A DNA stretch of 33,937 bases from Agromyces mediolanus (GTDB lineage: Bacteria > Actinomycetota > Actinomycetes > Actinomycetales > Microbacteriaceae): positions 1 through 33,937 of the forward strand of contig NZ_JAMBNX010000016.1 in assembly GCF_023715325.1 (NCBI RefSeq). Reading direction: 5' to 3'. Position numbers and translations under genes: made by a program. The notes under the pieces are model-generated. The model had not been told where the DNA came from and ran no database searches. It was given only the letters and a program-made list of their open reading frames with translations. This document shows, in pieces, positions 1 to 8,128 of the stretch; positions within the stretch are counted from its first letter, which is position 1, and every line of letters begins with the position of its first letter.

Positions 1-127
1 CGGCGGCCAGCTCCTCCGCGGCCTCCACCACGGCGACCGTCAGCGCCGTCACGAGCGGGCCGGCGGTCCCGCGGCCCTCCTTGGAGAGCGAGTACAGGGT
101 GCCGCCGTCACGCACGAACGCGGCCGG
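1..127. repeat. Assembly overlap identical to 33811-33937
   Basis: Bases 1-127 are identical to the last 127 bases of the window. An exact 127-base overlap is the mark of a circular molecule assembled with a k-mer of 127, so one copy is redundant and the true circle is about 33,810 bp. The coupling-protein gene reads continuously through the junction, which supports circularity rather than a biological terminal repeat. Confidence 0.95.
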
Positions 128-1210
128 GTCGAACTGCGGGCGCAGATCGGGCTCACCCTGCGGGTTCACCCACGCGGCTACCTGGCGGTTGGTCAGGCAC
201 GACGCCATTTGCTGCGCCGTGCCGTAGATGCCGCCGCGCTGCTTCTCCGGGGCGGTGATGACACCGCGCACCTGGTCGGCCGTCAGGTCGTACCCACCGC
301 GACGGAGGATGCCGATCGGCTCCTCCTCCGTGGGGCGCGTCAGCCACCCGTAGACGTCCGTGATCGGCCGCGAGTCGAGCGCGGCCGCGAGCAGGAGCCC
401 CGCAAGGAGATCCTGCCCCGCGGGGTCGAAGTAGGCATCCGTCTTGGCTCCGGGGTCGCGGGAACCGGAGGCGAAGTGATCGGCCAGCTTGGCCGCGCGC
501 ACCTCGTCGGTGACGTAGCTGAGCGGGTTCCACCACCACGTAGGGTTCTCGAGCGCGATCCCCTGGGGATCGAACACCCAGACCGGGCCGGCCTCCGCTC
601 GCACGTCGCGCGTCGCGTCGACCACATCGCGCTTGTTCGACGTCACGAGAACGCCCCCAGGAGCTTCCAGGATGGCCGGCACCGCCCGAGAGGTCGTCTT
701 ACCGGTGCGCGGCCCCCAGATGTCGATGTGCATGTCCTCCCAGGTGCCGTAGAGCGGCATCTGACCGAGCGTCTTACCGATCGGCACACCGAGGGAGCCG
801 GTGACGCCGAGGCGGGTCGCCTGAGCCTGCGCGTTGCGCTTGCTCAGACCCTCGACGTCCTTCCCCCGGCCCATGTACGAGCTGGCCCGGTCGACGCGAG
901 TCCGTCCCTTCCGGTAGCGGACAACGCCGATGATCGCGAGCACCACGAGCGCGAGGACGATCGCCAACAGGACGATGACGATCCACGTCGCGGATGCCGG
1001 CCACGGCACCCGCCCCATGACGACGCCGAGCGTGAACGCGAACGGGTCGCTCGGCAGCTCGACACCGGTCCCGTCGAGCTGGTGGCCGAGGCGCACCGCG
1101 ACGTTGAGGACGACGATCGCCGCGACCACGCCGCCGATGCCGACGAGCAGCATCATCGTCTCCGCGCCGAAGCCGCCGGGATCGCGGCGGCGGTTGTTCG
1201 GAGTGCTCAT
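1..1210 (-). CDS. Type IV coupling protein, VirD4/TraG family (N-terminal two thirds; continues at 33810)
   Basis: Coupling ATPase that brings the relaxase-DNA complex to the conjugation channel at the inner membrane. The gene crosses the window ends: it starts at 1210, reads to 1, and continues from 33810 to its stop at 33233, in frame, for 595 residues. Two transmembrane segments lie near residues 19-39 and 58-80. Walker A GPRTGKTT is near residue 165, and Walker B LLGVLDEAAN near 414 lies on the far side of the junction. The start ATG overlaps the stop of the VirB4-like gene (ATGA), implying translational coupling. This domain order, with a short N-terminal membrane anchor, fits VirD4/TraG proteins of actinobacterial plasmids. 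The family call is firm; substrate specificity cannot be seen. Confidence 0.93.
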   Translation of the reverse strand, partial: MSTPNNRRRDPGGFGAETMMLLVGIGGVVAAIVVLNVAVRLGHQLDGTGVELPSDPFAFTLGVVMGRVPWPASATWIVIVLLAIVLALVVLAIIGVVRYRKGRTRVDRASSYMGRGKDVEGLSKRNAQAQATRLGVTGSLGVPIGKTLGQMPLYGTWEDMHIDIWGPRTGKTTSRAVPAILEAPGGVLVTSNKRDVVDATRDVRAEAGPVWVFDPQGIALENPTWWWNPLSYVTDEVRAAKLADHFASGSRDPGAKTDAYFDPAGQDLLAGLLLAAALDSRPITDVYGWLTRPTEEEPIGILRRGGYDLTADQVRGVITAPEKQRGGIYGTAQQMASCLTNRQVAAWVNPQGEPDLRPQFDPAAFVRDGGTLYSLSKEGRGTAGPLVTALTVAVVEAAEELAA

Positions 1211-2835
1211 GACGACACCCGCTCCTCGTGCTCCTCGACCAGCTCCTCGACGACGTGCAGCGCGCGCCGTCCGGTGCGGGACTGTTCGTACCACCGCTGA
1301 TTCGTGTCGCGGATCGAGCGCTCAGCCTCCGTCAATCGAACCTCGACCGGGATACCCGGCCGAGTGCCGACCTTGACGAGGAACTTCCCGCGGCCGGGAG
1401 GGTCGACCTCGCGGCCCGACGCGGCATCCCACGCGGGCGGGTCCTGCCAGCCGGTCAGAAGCTCTTGCTCGGCCTCCGAGAACGGGATGACCGTCGTCAG
1501 CTCCGGCATTTCCGTGTACGGCAGGCCCGCGCACATCACCATGCCGGCGCGCTCGACGAAGCCCTTCGCCTTCAACCGGTCCTCTGGGAGGGCGCTGAGG
1601 TCGGCCATCGTGTGCGAAATCATGGCCGTGCCGACACCCACCTGACGGTTCAGGCGGGTGAGGAAGTCGACGCGATCGACGATGCCGTTACCGGCGCGCA
1701 GCGCACGCCACAGCTCGTCCATGATGACGAAGTAGTGCCGGCGCGGTTCCAGGCCGGCATCCGCGAGGACGTTCGCGATGTTCACCGTCGCGAATCCGTT
1801 CGACCAGCAGGCGAGCAGGGTCGCCGCGCGCAGGTCGCCCTCAGCCTCACCGATGGCCGAAATGTCGTAGACCACGGGACGGTCGAGGCGCATTGGGTTG
1901 TCGGTCGGCTGGGAGAACATTTCGCCCAGGCGGCCACCGCGGGAGAGGCTGATAAGCGACGCTTCCAGCCCGCGCGTGATCCGCTGATACTCGGCAAAGT
2001 CGCCGCGGTCGACGGCCACCAGGCGCAGCTCCTCCGGCCCTTGCTGCACGACGTTCAGCAGGTCGCCCAGCACCGGCACGCCGTCGAAGTTCCGATCGAG
2101 GTAGCGCAGCGCCTGGTCGACGATGGATTCCTCGACGTCGCTCGGAGCCGACTTGCGGAGGATCGTCAGCAGGGACGACACCATAGCCAGGCGGCGGCCG
2201 TGGGCGTCCTCCAAGACCTCGCCGGCCTCCTTCGGGAAACCGGCCTCAGTGAGCCGCTTCGCGGCGTCCTTCGCCTCGCCGGGGTCGAGCACGTTCAGGT
2301 GCCCGCGGCCACGGCCGAGGGTGATGACCTGGCCGCCGAGCGCGCGAATGACCTCCACGTAGTCGGGTCGAAGATCGCCCAGCACGAGCGGCTGCACGCC
2401 GTAGCCGGCGAGGCCGATCGCCATCCGGGCGACGGCGGTCGACTTCCCGAGGCCCGGCTTGCCGAGCACGAACAGCGACGGGTTGCTGATGAGCTTCGCG
2501 CGCTGGAACCACGAAATCGGGTCGCAGCAGAGCGTCGCCCCGGTGTGAATGTGGCGGCCCAGCGGGACGCCCACCATCGGCGTGCCGGCACCGATCGAGT
2601 ACGGCCACAGGCCGCACACCTGCACGGTCGTGCCGCGCCACTCGGCGGGCGGCTGGATGAAGTTCGACATGCCGCCGCCGGGGCCGCTGTAGCCCCGAGA
2701 CGTCAGCGCGCCGGCCGACGTCGACGAGCCGGCGTCGGTGTTCTTCCGGCCGCTGCGCACGAACAGCAGCGCGCCCACGATGACGATCACGACGAGCCCG
2801 CCGAGGACGGCGAGAGCAATCAGGTCAGCACTCAT
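1207..2835 (-). CDS. VirB4-like conjugation ATPase (C-terminal half of a split VirB4)
   Basis: Energises assembly of, or transport through, the conjugative type IV secretion channel. 542 residues: one N-terminal transmembrane helix (about 5-26), a Gly/Ser-rich linker, Walker A GKPGLGKST at 125-133, and Walker B YFVIMDELWRAL with D373 and E374. The run MISHTMADL after Walker B is typical of the VirB4/TraC ATPase core. Canonical VirB4 proteins are about 800 residues and begin with a non-ATPase domain. Here that domain appears to be the separate upstream SCO6880-family gene. The start overlaps that gene's stop by one base (TGATG), and its own stop overlaps the coupling-protein start. It is therefore an internal member of one tightly coupled operon. 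Confidence 0.9.
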   Translation of the reverse strand: MSADLIALAVLGGLVVIVIVGALLFVRSGRKNTDAGSSTSAGALTSRGYSGPGGGMSNFIQPPAEWRGTTVQVCGLWPYSIGAGTPMVGVPLGRHIHTGATLCCDPISWFQRAKLISNPSLFVLGKPGLGKSTAVARMAIGLAGYGVQPLVLGDLRPDYVEVIRALGGQVITLGRGRGHLNVLDPGEAKDAAKRLTEAGFPKEAGEVLEDAHGRRLAMVSSLLTILRKSAPSDVEESIVDQALRYLDRNFDGVPVLGDLLNVVQQGPEELRLVAVDRGDFAEYQRITRGLEASLISLSRGGRLGEMFSQPTDNPMRLDRPVVYDISAIGEAEGDLRAATLLACWSNGFATVNIANVLADAGLEPRRHYFVIMDELWRALRAGNGIVDRVDFLTRLNRQVGVGTAMISHTMADLSALPEDRLKAKGFVERAGMVMCAGLPYTEMPELTTVIPFSEAEQELLTGWQDPPAWDAASGREVDPPGRGKFLVKVGTRPGIPVEVRLTEAERSIRDTNQRWYEQSRTGRRALHVVEELVEEHEERVSS

Positions 2836-4349
2836 CAGACACGCTCCCTCAGCGCCGCGGGGACGGCAACGTGCTTGCTCAGCACGAGGCCCAGGGGCAG
2901 CGCGGCGGCGAATGCGCTGTCCTGTGATCCGTAGACCGGCCGGAGCCGGAGGCGAGCGGTCGCCCCGAGGTTGTCGACCGCGGCGCGCGCGTCGGCCTCC
3001 TTGGCCGGGTCGATCACCGTCGCGGTGACGAGGATTCCGAAGTTCACCAGGCCCGCGCCCGATGCCTCCTCAGATTCCGTCGCCTGAGCCGAGCGCAGCG
3101 CGAGCGAGTCACGCGCCGCCGGCTTCCGGGTCGAGGTCGCCTTGAACTCCGCAGCTCGCACGTCCGACTGCACGAGCGATGCCGCCCGCGCCGGGTCGAT
3201 CGGCTTGTAGAGCAGCGTCACGCGCTTACGGGCGATATCCCGGTGCGGAGCCAGCAGGCGGGCGAGGACGCCCGACTGCACGAGCCCGCGGGGCGCTTGC
3301 GTCATCGCCCAGGTGACCGACTTGGCCGAGTCGTGACGGTAGCCGTCCCATCCGGCCTGAGCGGCCGTCGGGCCGACGTCGCTCCACCGGAGGTCGGGCA
3401 CGTCACCGTCCGCGTGCGCGTCGTCGATCAGCGTCGCGGCCGCCGGGTCGTAGGCGACCCGGATCGTCTCGCACAGCTCTTGGGCCGACAGCGGGTGCGC
3501 TGCACCCGCGCCCGTCGCCTGCAATCCGGCCGTCAGGCCGGGCAGACGAGCCGCGAGCTCGCGGGCCATTTCGTCGGGCTTCCGGGGCTTAGCGCCCTTC
3601 CGCGGCGCGGCGGCGAACGTCAGCGAGACGTACGCCTTCACCGTCGACGAACCAGCCGGGTAGCTCAGCACGACCTCACCCAGCATCGCCTTGGCGAAGT
3701 CCGGGCCGTCGGGGTCGGTGTTCGTCTCGACCTCGCGGCGCAGGCGGCGACCCGAGTCGGGAGCCGTTTCGATCGTCACCGCGGCGGCTTCCATGTTTGG
3801 CTCATCACCGAGGTTGCGCAGCCAGTGGCCCCAGTCGGCCACCCACAGGTCGACTTGCTCCTGGTCGACCAGCGCCGCGCCGTCAGGCTCGGTGCCGATC
3901 ACGATCGAGTACGTCTTAGCGTGCGGTGAGTAGATCATCGCGAACGGCCGGGCGTAGGAGTCCTCGTGCTCGGAGAGCTGAGTCTGAGCACCGAGGCCGG
4001 GGAGCTGATTCGTTCCCCAGTCGGCACGGCCCAGCGGGCCGGAGCGGTAGATGTTCGCCTTCCGCCGCTTCGTCGACGTCCACGCGACGCGGTTCGCCGT
4101 GCGGGAAAGCACGCTGCGCCCGTCGCCGTCGCGAATCGTCAGCAGCAGGATCAGACCGCCGAACACGGCGGCCGTGATGAAGGCGTTGAGGATATTCGTC
4201 GTCATCAGGACGACGATCACGATCAGCAGTGCGACGAACATCAGACCCGTGCCGACCGTGCCGAGCCCGAGGAGGCCCGGCGACGTCGGCTGACGCCAGT
4301 TCCCGTATGTGCGAACGCCTCTACGGCTCGTTGTGTCTGCGGTTGCCAT
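2835..4349 (-). CDS. SCO6880-family conjugation protein (PrgI/VirB4 N-domain-like membrane protein)
   Basis: 504 residues. Two hydrophobic helices follow each other at about 29-52 and 55-72 in a PrgI/VirB3-like arrangement, followed by a long soluble region with no Walker motifs. The N-terminal RTYGNWRQP and the segment around RPFAMIYSPHAKTYSIVI are features I associate with the SCO6880 family of actinobacterial conjugative elements. In this family a VirB3-like anchor is joined to the N-terminal domain of VirB4, and the ATPase core is encoded next door, as here. One-base overlaps (TGATG) with both neighbours support coupled synthesis of a membrane-bound complex with the downstream ATPase. Function as the split N-terminal half of VirB4 is inferred from family and context. 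Confidence 0.85.
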   Translation of the reverse strand: MATADTTSRRGVRTYGNWRQPTSPGLLGLGTVGTGLMFVALLIVIVVLMTTNILNAFITAAVFGGLILLLTIRDGDGRSVLSRTANRVAWTSTKRRKANIYRSGPLGRADWGTNQLPGLGAQTQLSEHEDSYARPFAMIYSPHAKTYSIVIGTEPDGAALVDQEQVDLWVADWGHWLRNLGDEPNMEAAAVTIETAPDSGRRLRREVETNTDPDGPDFAKAMLGEVVLSYPAGSSTVKAYVSLTFAAAPRKGAKPRKPDEMARELAARLPGLTAGLQATGAGAAHPLSAQELCETIRVAYDPAAATLIDDAHADGDVPDLRWSDVGPTAAQAGWDGYRHDSAKSVTWAMTQAPRGLVQSGVLARLLAPHRDIARKRVTLLYKPIDPARAASLVQSDVRAAEFKATSTRKPAARDSLALRSAQATESEEASGAGLVNFGILVTATVIDPAKEADARAAVDNLGATARLRLRPVYGSQDSAFAAALPLGLVLSKHVAVPAALRERV

Positions 4350-6010
4350 CAGCTCTCGCTCCCTTCACCTGTTGCCTGGTTACCAATGTCTCGGGCGGCC
4401 CCAGCGGCCGCCTGTCCTGCTTCTTTCGCAGCGCCAATCGCGACGCCGGCCGCCATACCGATCGGCCCGCCAGCGGCGCCGGCCGCTGCACCCGCAGCAG
4501 CTCCACCACCGGCAGCAGCTCCACCGGCCGCAGCGCCGCCCGCGGCAGCTCCACCGCCCGCAGACGCCGCAGCAGCGCCCGTGCCGCCACCAGCAGCACC
4601 CGAGGACGCCGCGGCCCCTGTCGTGGCTCCACCGCCGCCACCAGCGCCGCTAGATGCCTGCGCCGCCTGTGGGGCAGACTGACCGCCGCCGTTCGCCCCA
4701 GACGGGCCGGTAGAGCCCGTGGAGCCGGACGACCCAGACGAGCCGGTCGATCCGGAACCGCCCGACGAGCCACCGCCCGAGCCCGTCGCGAGGCGACCCA
4801 TCGAGGCCGCTCCCGTCGGAAGCGAGGCGAGAGCTGCGACGCCCAACGCGCCGCCGGCACCCGCGGACATGGCCCCGACGAGCGGGGTCACGAATCGCAT
4901 CAGAGCGGGCATCGCGAACAGCGCGAGCACCATCAGAATGAGGCCCGTGAGCACGGCGATGAAGCCTGTCCCGTCGTCCTGGAACACGTTCGTTCCCGCG
5001 AGCTGGAACGCCGCGGCGTAGACGATCGCGGCGGCCGGCTTGTAGAGGATGAAAGCGACGAGCCACCCGACGTTCTTCTTGAACCAGCCCTTACCCATTT
5101 CGGTGTTGGTGGCCGCAGCCGACAGCGGCAGGATGCCCGTCAGGATGACGAGCATGCCGCCGCGCGCGATCATCAGCACGATTTGGAACGCGGTCGCGAG
5201 GATCGCGATCAGCCCCAAGATGATGATGAGGAGCGCGCCGAGGCCACCGGCCGCAGGGTTCGTCGTCAGGGCGAGCAACGTCGCGATGTTGTTGCCGAAG
5301 CACGCCGTATCCGTGCCGACGTCGCAGTTCAGCGCGCCGTTCAGAATCCACACGGAGAAGGAGTCGAACGCCGACACCAACAGGCCGACGATCGTCACGC
5401 CGGCACCCGCGACAACGATCAGCGTCAACAGACTCTTGATCGTGTCCTTTCCCGGCTCGGCCCGCTGCTCCCACGCCATGCGAACGCCGCCGATGATGAC
5501 GGACACGACCGCGGCCGCCCCCATGTACCACCAGAGCGACGACTGCAGAAACAGCACCGCACCGCCCGCACCCTGTGGCCCGTTCGGCAGGAGGCCCGAC
5601 ACGAGCGCCGTTGCGCCGCTGATGAGGAAGATCGCGCCGAGCACGATGCCGAGACGGCCCGCGGCCTGGAAGCCCTCACCGTTCCGCATCCGTGAAGCGA
5701 TGAGCGCTCCAAGAAGGATGATCGAGATAGCCGCGAGTGCGATCGCGATCCAGGTCACCCAGCCCAGCACCGTAATGATGCCGTCCGAGTTCGGCGCGCT
5801 GGCCCCCGCTGCGATCGACGAGCCACCGCCCGTCCCCGTGAGGTTCGGAGTCCCGACGTTCACCCACAGGGTGCCGAGCGAGGCCACGGCCTTGCCGAAA
5901 GCTTCCATGACCGCATCGGCCATGTTCTGGATCGCGTCACCAACGACGCTGTTCGCCCACTCTCCGGCCTTGCAGCCGAGGTCGAGCGGCGCGCATTCAC
6001 TCGCGGCCAT
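4349..6010 (-). CDS. TrbL/VirB6-like polytopic channel protein with Gly/Ala-rich tail
   Basis: Likely inner-membrane channel component of the conjugation apparatus. 553 residues: an amphipathic N-terminus, then about seven or eight hydrophobic segments from residue 78 to 390, including a central pair flanking a Cys-containing periplasmic loop (LNCDVGTDTACFG). The last 150 residues, encoded by 4355-4800, are almost only Gly, Ala and Ser. They arise from imperfect GCA/GCC/GGC-type codon repeats that are prone to slippage. VirB6/TrbL proteins characteristically have five or more membrane segments and often variable low-complexity tails. It starts 3 bases after the VirB8-like gene and its stop overlaps the SCO6880-type gene by one base. 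The repeat makes large antisense ORFs on the plus strand that are not genes. Confidence 0.85.
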   Translation of the reverse strand: MAASECAPLDLGCKAGEWANSVVGDAIQNMADAVMEAFGKAVASLGTLWVNVGTPNLTGTGGGSSIAAGASAPNSDGIITVLGWVTWIAIALAAISIILLGALIASRMRNGEGFQAAGRLGIVLGAIFLISGATALVSGLLPNGPQGAGGAVLFLQSSLWWYMGAAAVVSVIIGGVRMAWEQRAEPGKDTIKSLLTLIVVAGAGVTIVGLLVSAFDSFSVWILNGALNCDVGTDTACFGNNIATLLALTTNPAAGGLGALLIIILGLIAILATAFQIVLMIARGGMLVILTGILPLSAAATNTEMGKGWFKKNVGWLVAFILYKPAAAIVYAAAFQLAGTNVFQDDGTGFIAVLTGLILMVLALFAMPALMRFVTPLVGAMSAGAGGALGVAALASLPTGAASMGRLATGSGGGSSGGSGSTGSSGSSGSTGSTGPSGANGGGQSAPQAAQASSGAGGGGGATTGAAASSGAAGGGTGAAAASAGGGAAAGGAAAGGAAAGGGAAAGAAAGAAGGPIGMAAGVAIGAAKEAGQAAAGAARDIGNQATGEGSES

Positions 6011-6013
6011 GAC

Positions 6014-6766
6014 CTATCCCTCCGTCCAGCTCACGTAGCCCGACAGGTCGGGCAGCTCGGCAACGCGCGCCGGCTCCGACTTCGAGGCATCGAGCTTCCA
6101 GTCACCATCGGCCCACACGAGTTCGTAGACCGCAGAGCCGGTGACGCTCTGCCCGTTGCTGCTACCGCGGAACGCGATATCCACACGGGCGCTGTCGCCG
6201 TCGTAGGCCAGCACGCGGAAGCCGGCGATGGATGCCCGAACGTCCGAGGGGGCAGCCGCCCCGTCAGCGCTCAGGATCGTGTCGCGGTACGGCCCATCGG
6301 TGAGCGCGTACTGGAGAAATGCGGAGCGCTGATCGGCCGGGCCGAAGCCGATGATCGTTACGTTGGCCGCAGCGAACAGTGCACCCTCCGGTGAGTGCTG
6401 GAAGCAGAACGGGTAGCCCTCCGCGGCCGTCTCGCCCGGCCCGAACGTCGTCGACGTTGGGTAGGCGTAGACGTCCTGGAACTTCCACTCCGCAGCGGGC
6501 GCGGTCGTGACCGTGCCCGACAGCTTCTCGCCTTCCAGGCCACAGACACTAGCGCCGCCCGCAACCCCGGAAGGCTCCGGGGTTGGGGCGGCGCTCGTCG
6601 TGGCGCTGGACGACGGATCGGGCGCGGGCGGGCCGGCCTCGTTCCCGCGGTTCAGGTTGAGAACCGTCAAGACGATGGCCGTCACGATGAGCGCGGCCAC
6701 CACCACCGCCCCGACGATGAAGCCGGGGCGGGTGAAGGGGTTCTGCTGGGTGTCGTCCTCAGCCAT
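6014..6766 (-). CDS. Single-pass membrane protein, VirB8-like candidate
   Basis: 250 residues. Charged N-terminus, one transmembrane helix at about 17-38, a Pro/Ser/Thr-rich linker (44-70), then an extracytoplasmic domain with two cysteines (about 74 and 121). The domain's C-terminal half (YALTDGPYRDTI through YELVWADGDWKLD) has the alternating pattern of an NTF2-like fold. The closing VWADGDWKLD strand is typical of NTF2-like/VirB8 domains of Gram-positive conjugation systems (TcpC-like). Position between the pilin-sized protein and TrbL/VirB6 supports a VirB8-like assembly role. Sequence alone does not prove homology to VirB8, so the name is an inference. A GAGAGGAG ribosome-binding site precedes the ATG. 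Confidence 0.7.
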   Translation of the reverse strand: MAEDDTQQNPFTRPGFIVGAVVVAALIVTAIVLTVLNLNRGNEAGPPAPDPSSSATTSAAPTPEPSGVAGGASVCGLEGEKLSGTVTTAPAAEWKFQDVYAYPTSTTFGPGETAAEGYPFCFQHSPEGALFAAANVTIIGFGPADQRSAFLQYALTDGPYRDTILSADGAAAPSDVRASIAGFRVLAYDGDSARVDIAFRGSSNGQSVTGSAVYELVWADGDWKLDASKSEPARVAELPDLSGYVSWTEG

Positions 6767-6777
6767 GACGGCTCCTC

Positions 6778-7080
6778 TCAGGCGTTGGCGAGGATGCCGA
6801 CGAGAGCGGCACCACCGCCGATCACGATCGCTCCGGCCATCGGCCAGAGGATCTTCGGCAGGGCGTCGTGGCCTTCACCACGACGGAAGCTGACGGCGAT
6901 GAGGATGCCGCCGACGATGATCGCGCCACCGACGACGACGTAGCCGATCCACTTCAACCAGGAGAGGATCGTCGTCACCCCTTCGGTGCCGGGAGGCTGT
7001 ACCGGGTCGGGGTCGGGAATGACGCCGGCGATGTGAACGGCGGTGTCGGCCGCCGCGTGGAACACGTCGATAACGGACAT
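6778..7080 (-). CDS. Small two-helix membrane protein, VirB2/pilin-like candidate
   Basis: 100 residues with two strongly hydrophobic helices, about 37-62 and 77-97, separated by a short basic loop (FRRGEGHDALPK). Size and topology match VirB2/TrbC-type pilins and the small membrane proteins that occupy this position in actinobacterial conjugation operons. There is no obvious cleavable signal peptide; the N-terminal 30 residues are amphipathic and proline-rich. The same FRRGEG-like motif occurs in the neighbouring TrbL-like protein (ASRMRNGEGFQA), suggesting both insert with the same basic loop inside. It lies 11 bases after the DUF6668-like gene and 11 before the VirB8-like gene. A structural rather than enzymatic role is likely. 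Confidence 0.7.
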   Translation of the reverse strand: MSVIDVFHAAADTAVHIAGVIPDPDPVQPPGTEGVTTILSWLKWIGYVVVGGAIIVGGILIAVSFRRGEGHDALPKILWPMAGAIVIGGGAALVGILANA

Positions 7081-7091
7081 GTGTCTGCCTT

Positions 7092-7700
7092 TCAGTTCGT
7101 GGTGCCGGCGGCACCGAGGAGTGCGGTCAGTTCGTCGACAAGTCGCTGAACTTCACGCGGAGAAGATGCGAGAGCCGGCGGCTCCCCCACACGCCATGCT
7201 TCGACCCACGGCACCGTCCAGGTGCGCGGGACGCCTCCGCTGACGACCTGCAAGAGGTCGCGCAGCGAACGAGGTACACGACCAGGTGCGTCAGCCATGA
7301 CGACCAGGCCCAAGACTTCAACCGAGGGCACGAGGCCCGCCGCCCACTGACGCATCGCGTCCTGCGCGGCGCGCAGTCCCCGAGCGTCACCGCGTGCGAC
7401 GAGCACCGTCCGCGCGGGCGTCGGAGAGGGCGTACGCGGCCAGGCGTGGCCGGCCGCTTGTGACCCCGGCATGAGAGCTGCCAGCGTCGACTCTCCCGAG
7501 CCGCCGTGCGCCCCCACCCACCAGAGCGCGGCGGTCGTGCCGCGGTCGTGGATCGGGAGCTGGTCGACGCGATCCGGGGCAGGGATGCCCCGCTGCGGAG
7601 CCACAGGACCGAACGCATCGGGCACGGAGGCCACGGGCGCAGCTTGCGTAGGTGGCGGTGTCGTTGGCCGGGAAAGCCACGGGTTGAGCGGTTCGCTCAT
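7092..7700 (-). CDS. DUF6668-like degenerate MinD/ParA-fold protein
   Basis: 202 residues, first gene of the minus-strand transfer operon. A Pro-rich N-terminus (to about 55) precedes a Rossmann-like core opening with GAHGGSGEST at 63-72. This is the position of a deviant Walker A, but the essential lysine is replaced by Glu70, so ATP hydrolysis is unlikely. The downstream pattern (ARTVLVARGDARGLRAA, VEVLGLVVMADAPGRVP, RTWTVPWVEAWR) follows MinD/ParA-like proteins, as in the DUF6668 family of actinobacterial plasmids. It may be a pseudo-ATPase partner of the true MinD-like ATPase encoded divergently at 9762-11132. A GGGGGG-type ribosome-binding site lies 4 bases before its ATG. Family assignment is from memory of the motif pattern. 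Confidence 0.7.
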   Translation of the reverse strand: MSEPLNPWLSRPTTPPPTQAAPVASVPDAFGPVAPQRGIPAPDRVDQLPIHDRGTTAALWWVGAHGGSGESTLAALMPGSQAAGHAWPRTPSPTPARTVLVARGDARGLRAAQDAMRQWAAGLVPSVEVLGLVVMADAPGRVPRSLRDLLQVVSGGVPRTWTVPWVEAWRVGEPPALASSPREVQRLVDELTALLGAAGTTN

Positions 7701-7771
7701 CTTGCCCCCCTAGGTACAGTGAGATTCACCCTTACAGGGAAACACTAACCCCGAACCCCCCAAAGATGGAA

Positions 7772-7790
7772 GGATCAACCCGAATGATCC
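7772..7790. promoter_or_regulatory. Inverted repeat in the divergent transfer-operon control region
   Basis: The 154-base gap between the two divergent transfer operons contains GGATCA-N7-TGATCC, a perfect 6-base dyad, plus a smaller palindrome CCCTTACAGGG at 7728-7738. A -10-like TATGCT at 7819-7824 could serve the plus-strand operon. The gap is AT-richer than its surroundings. The dyad is a plausible operator for coordinated control of both operons; no regulator is assigned. Confidence 0.45.
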
Positions 7791-7854
7791 CAAACCTGTA
7801 CTTATGCTCCCGAATGAGTATGCTGGTCGCGTGGCCCCACCAGGAGGAATCCCG

Positions 7855-8127
7855 ATGAGCAACGACGACGATCGAGACGCGGTCGACCGCCTATTCGACC
7901 AGAGCCCGCCGACGCTGGGCGCGACGGAGGTCGCGGAACGGCTCGGGGTGTCAGCGAAGAGCGTCTACGCCTGGCTCAAAGACGGACTGATCCCCGGCTA
8001 CAAGATCGGCACAACGTGGTTCGTCATCCGTGACGAGCTGAAAGACACCCTGCGGAAGGGTGCCAACAAGAAGCGGGATACCGGCCCCGTCCTCGTCATC
8101 CGGCCGGAAATCATCCAAGGAGACTGA
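7855..8127 (+). CDS. Helix-turn-helix DNA-binding protein (excisionase/MerR-like)
   Basis: 90 residues. After an acidic N-terminus comes a winged helix-turn-helix: TLGATEVAERLGVSAKSVYAWLKDGLIPGYKIGTTW, the form of the helix-turn-helix family 17 or excisionase type. The start at 7855 is chosen because AGGAGG lies 7 bases upstream (7842-7847); an upstream in-frame ATG at 7804 lacks a ribosome-binding site. It is the first gene of the plus-strand operon and faces the minus-strand secretion operon across a 154-base gap. It is therefore a good candidate to regulate both, perhaps through the GGATCA/TGATCC dyad. That role is inferred from position; Xis-like DNA bending is an alternative. Confidence 0.8.
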   Translation: MSNDDDRDAVDRLFDQSPPTLGATEVAERLGVSAKSVYAWLKDGLIPGYKIGTTWFVIRDELKDTLRKGANKKRDTGPVLVIRPEIIQGD

Positions 8128-8128
8128 C

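Noticed and set aside
1..127. Terminal direct repeat as a real phage-like or linear-plasmid end
   Set aside because: The length equals a common assembler k-mer (127), the match is exact, and a gene continues in frame across the join.
209..5695. Long plus-strand ORFs at 209-1300, 1228-2934 and 4229-5695
   Set aside because: They are antisense to strongly supported secretion genes, have Arg/His/Pro-rich compositions typical of GC-rich shadow frames, and lack ribosome-binding sites and motifs.
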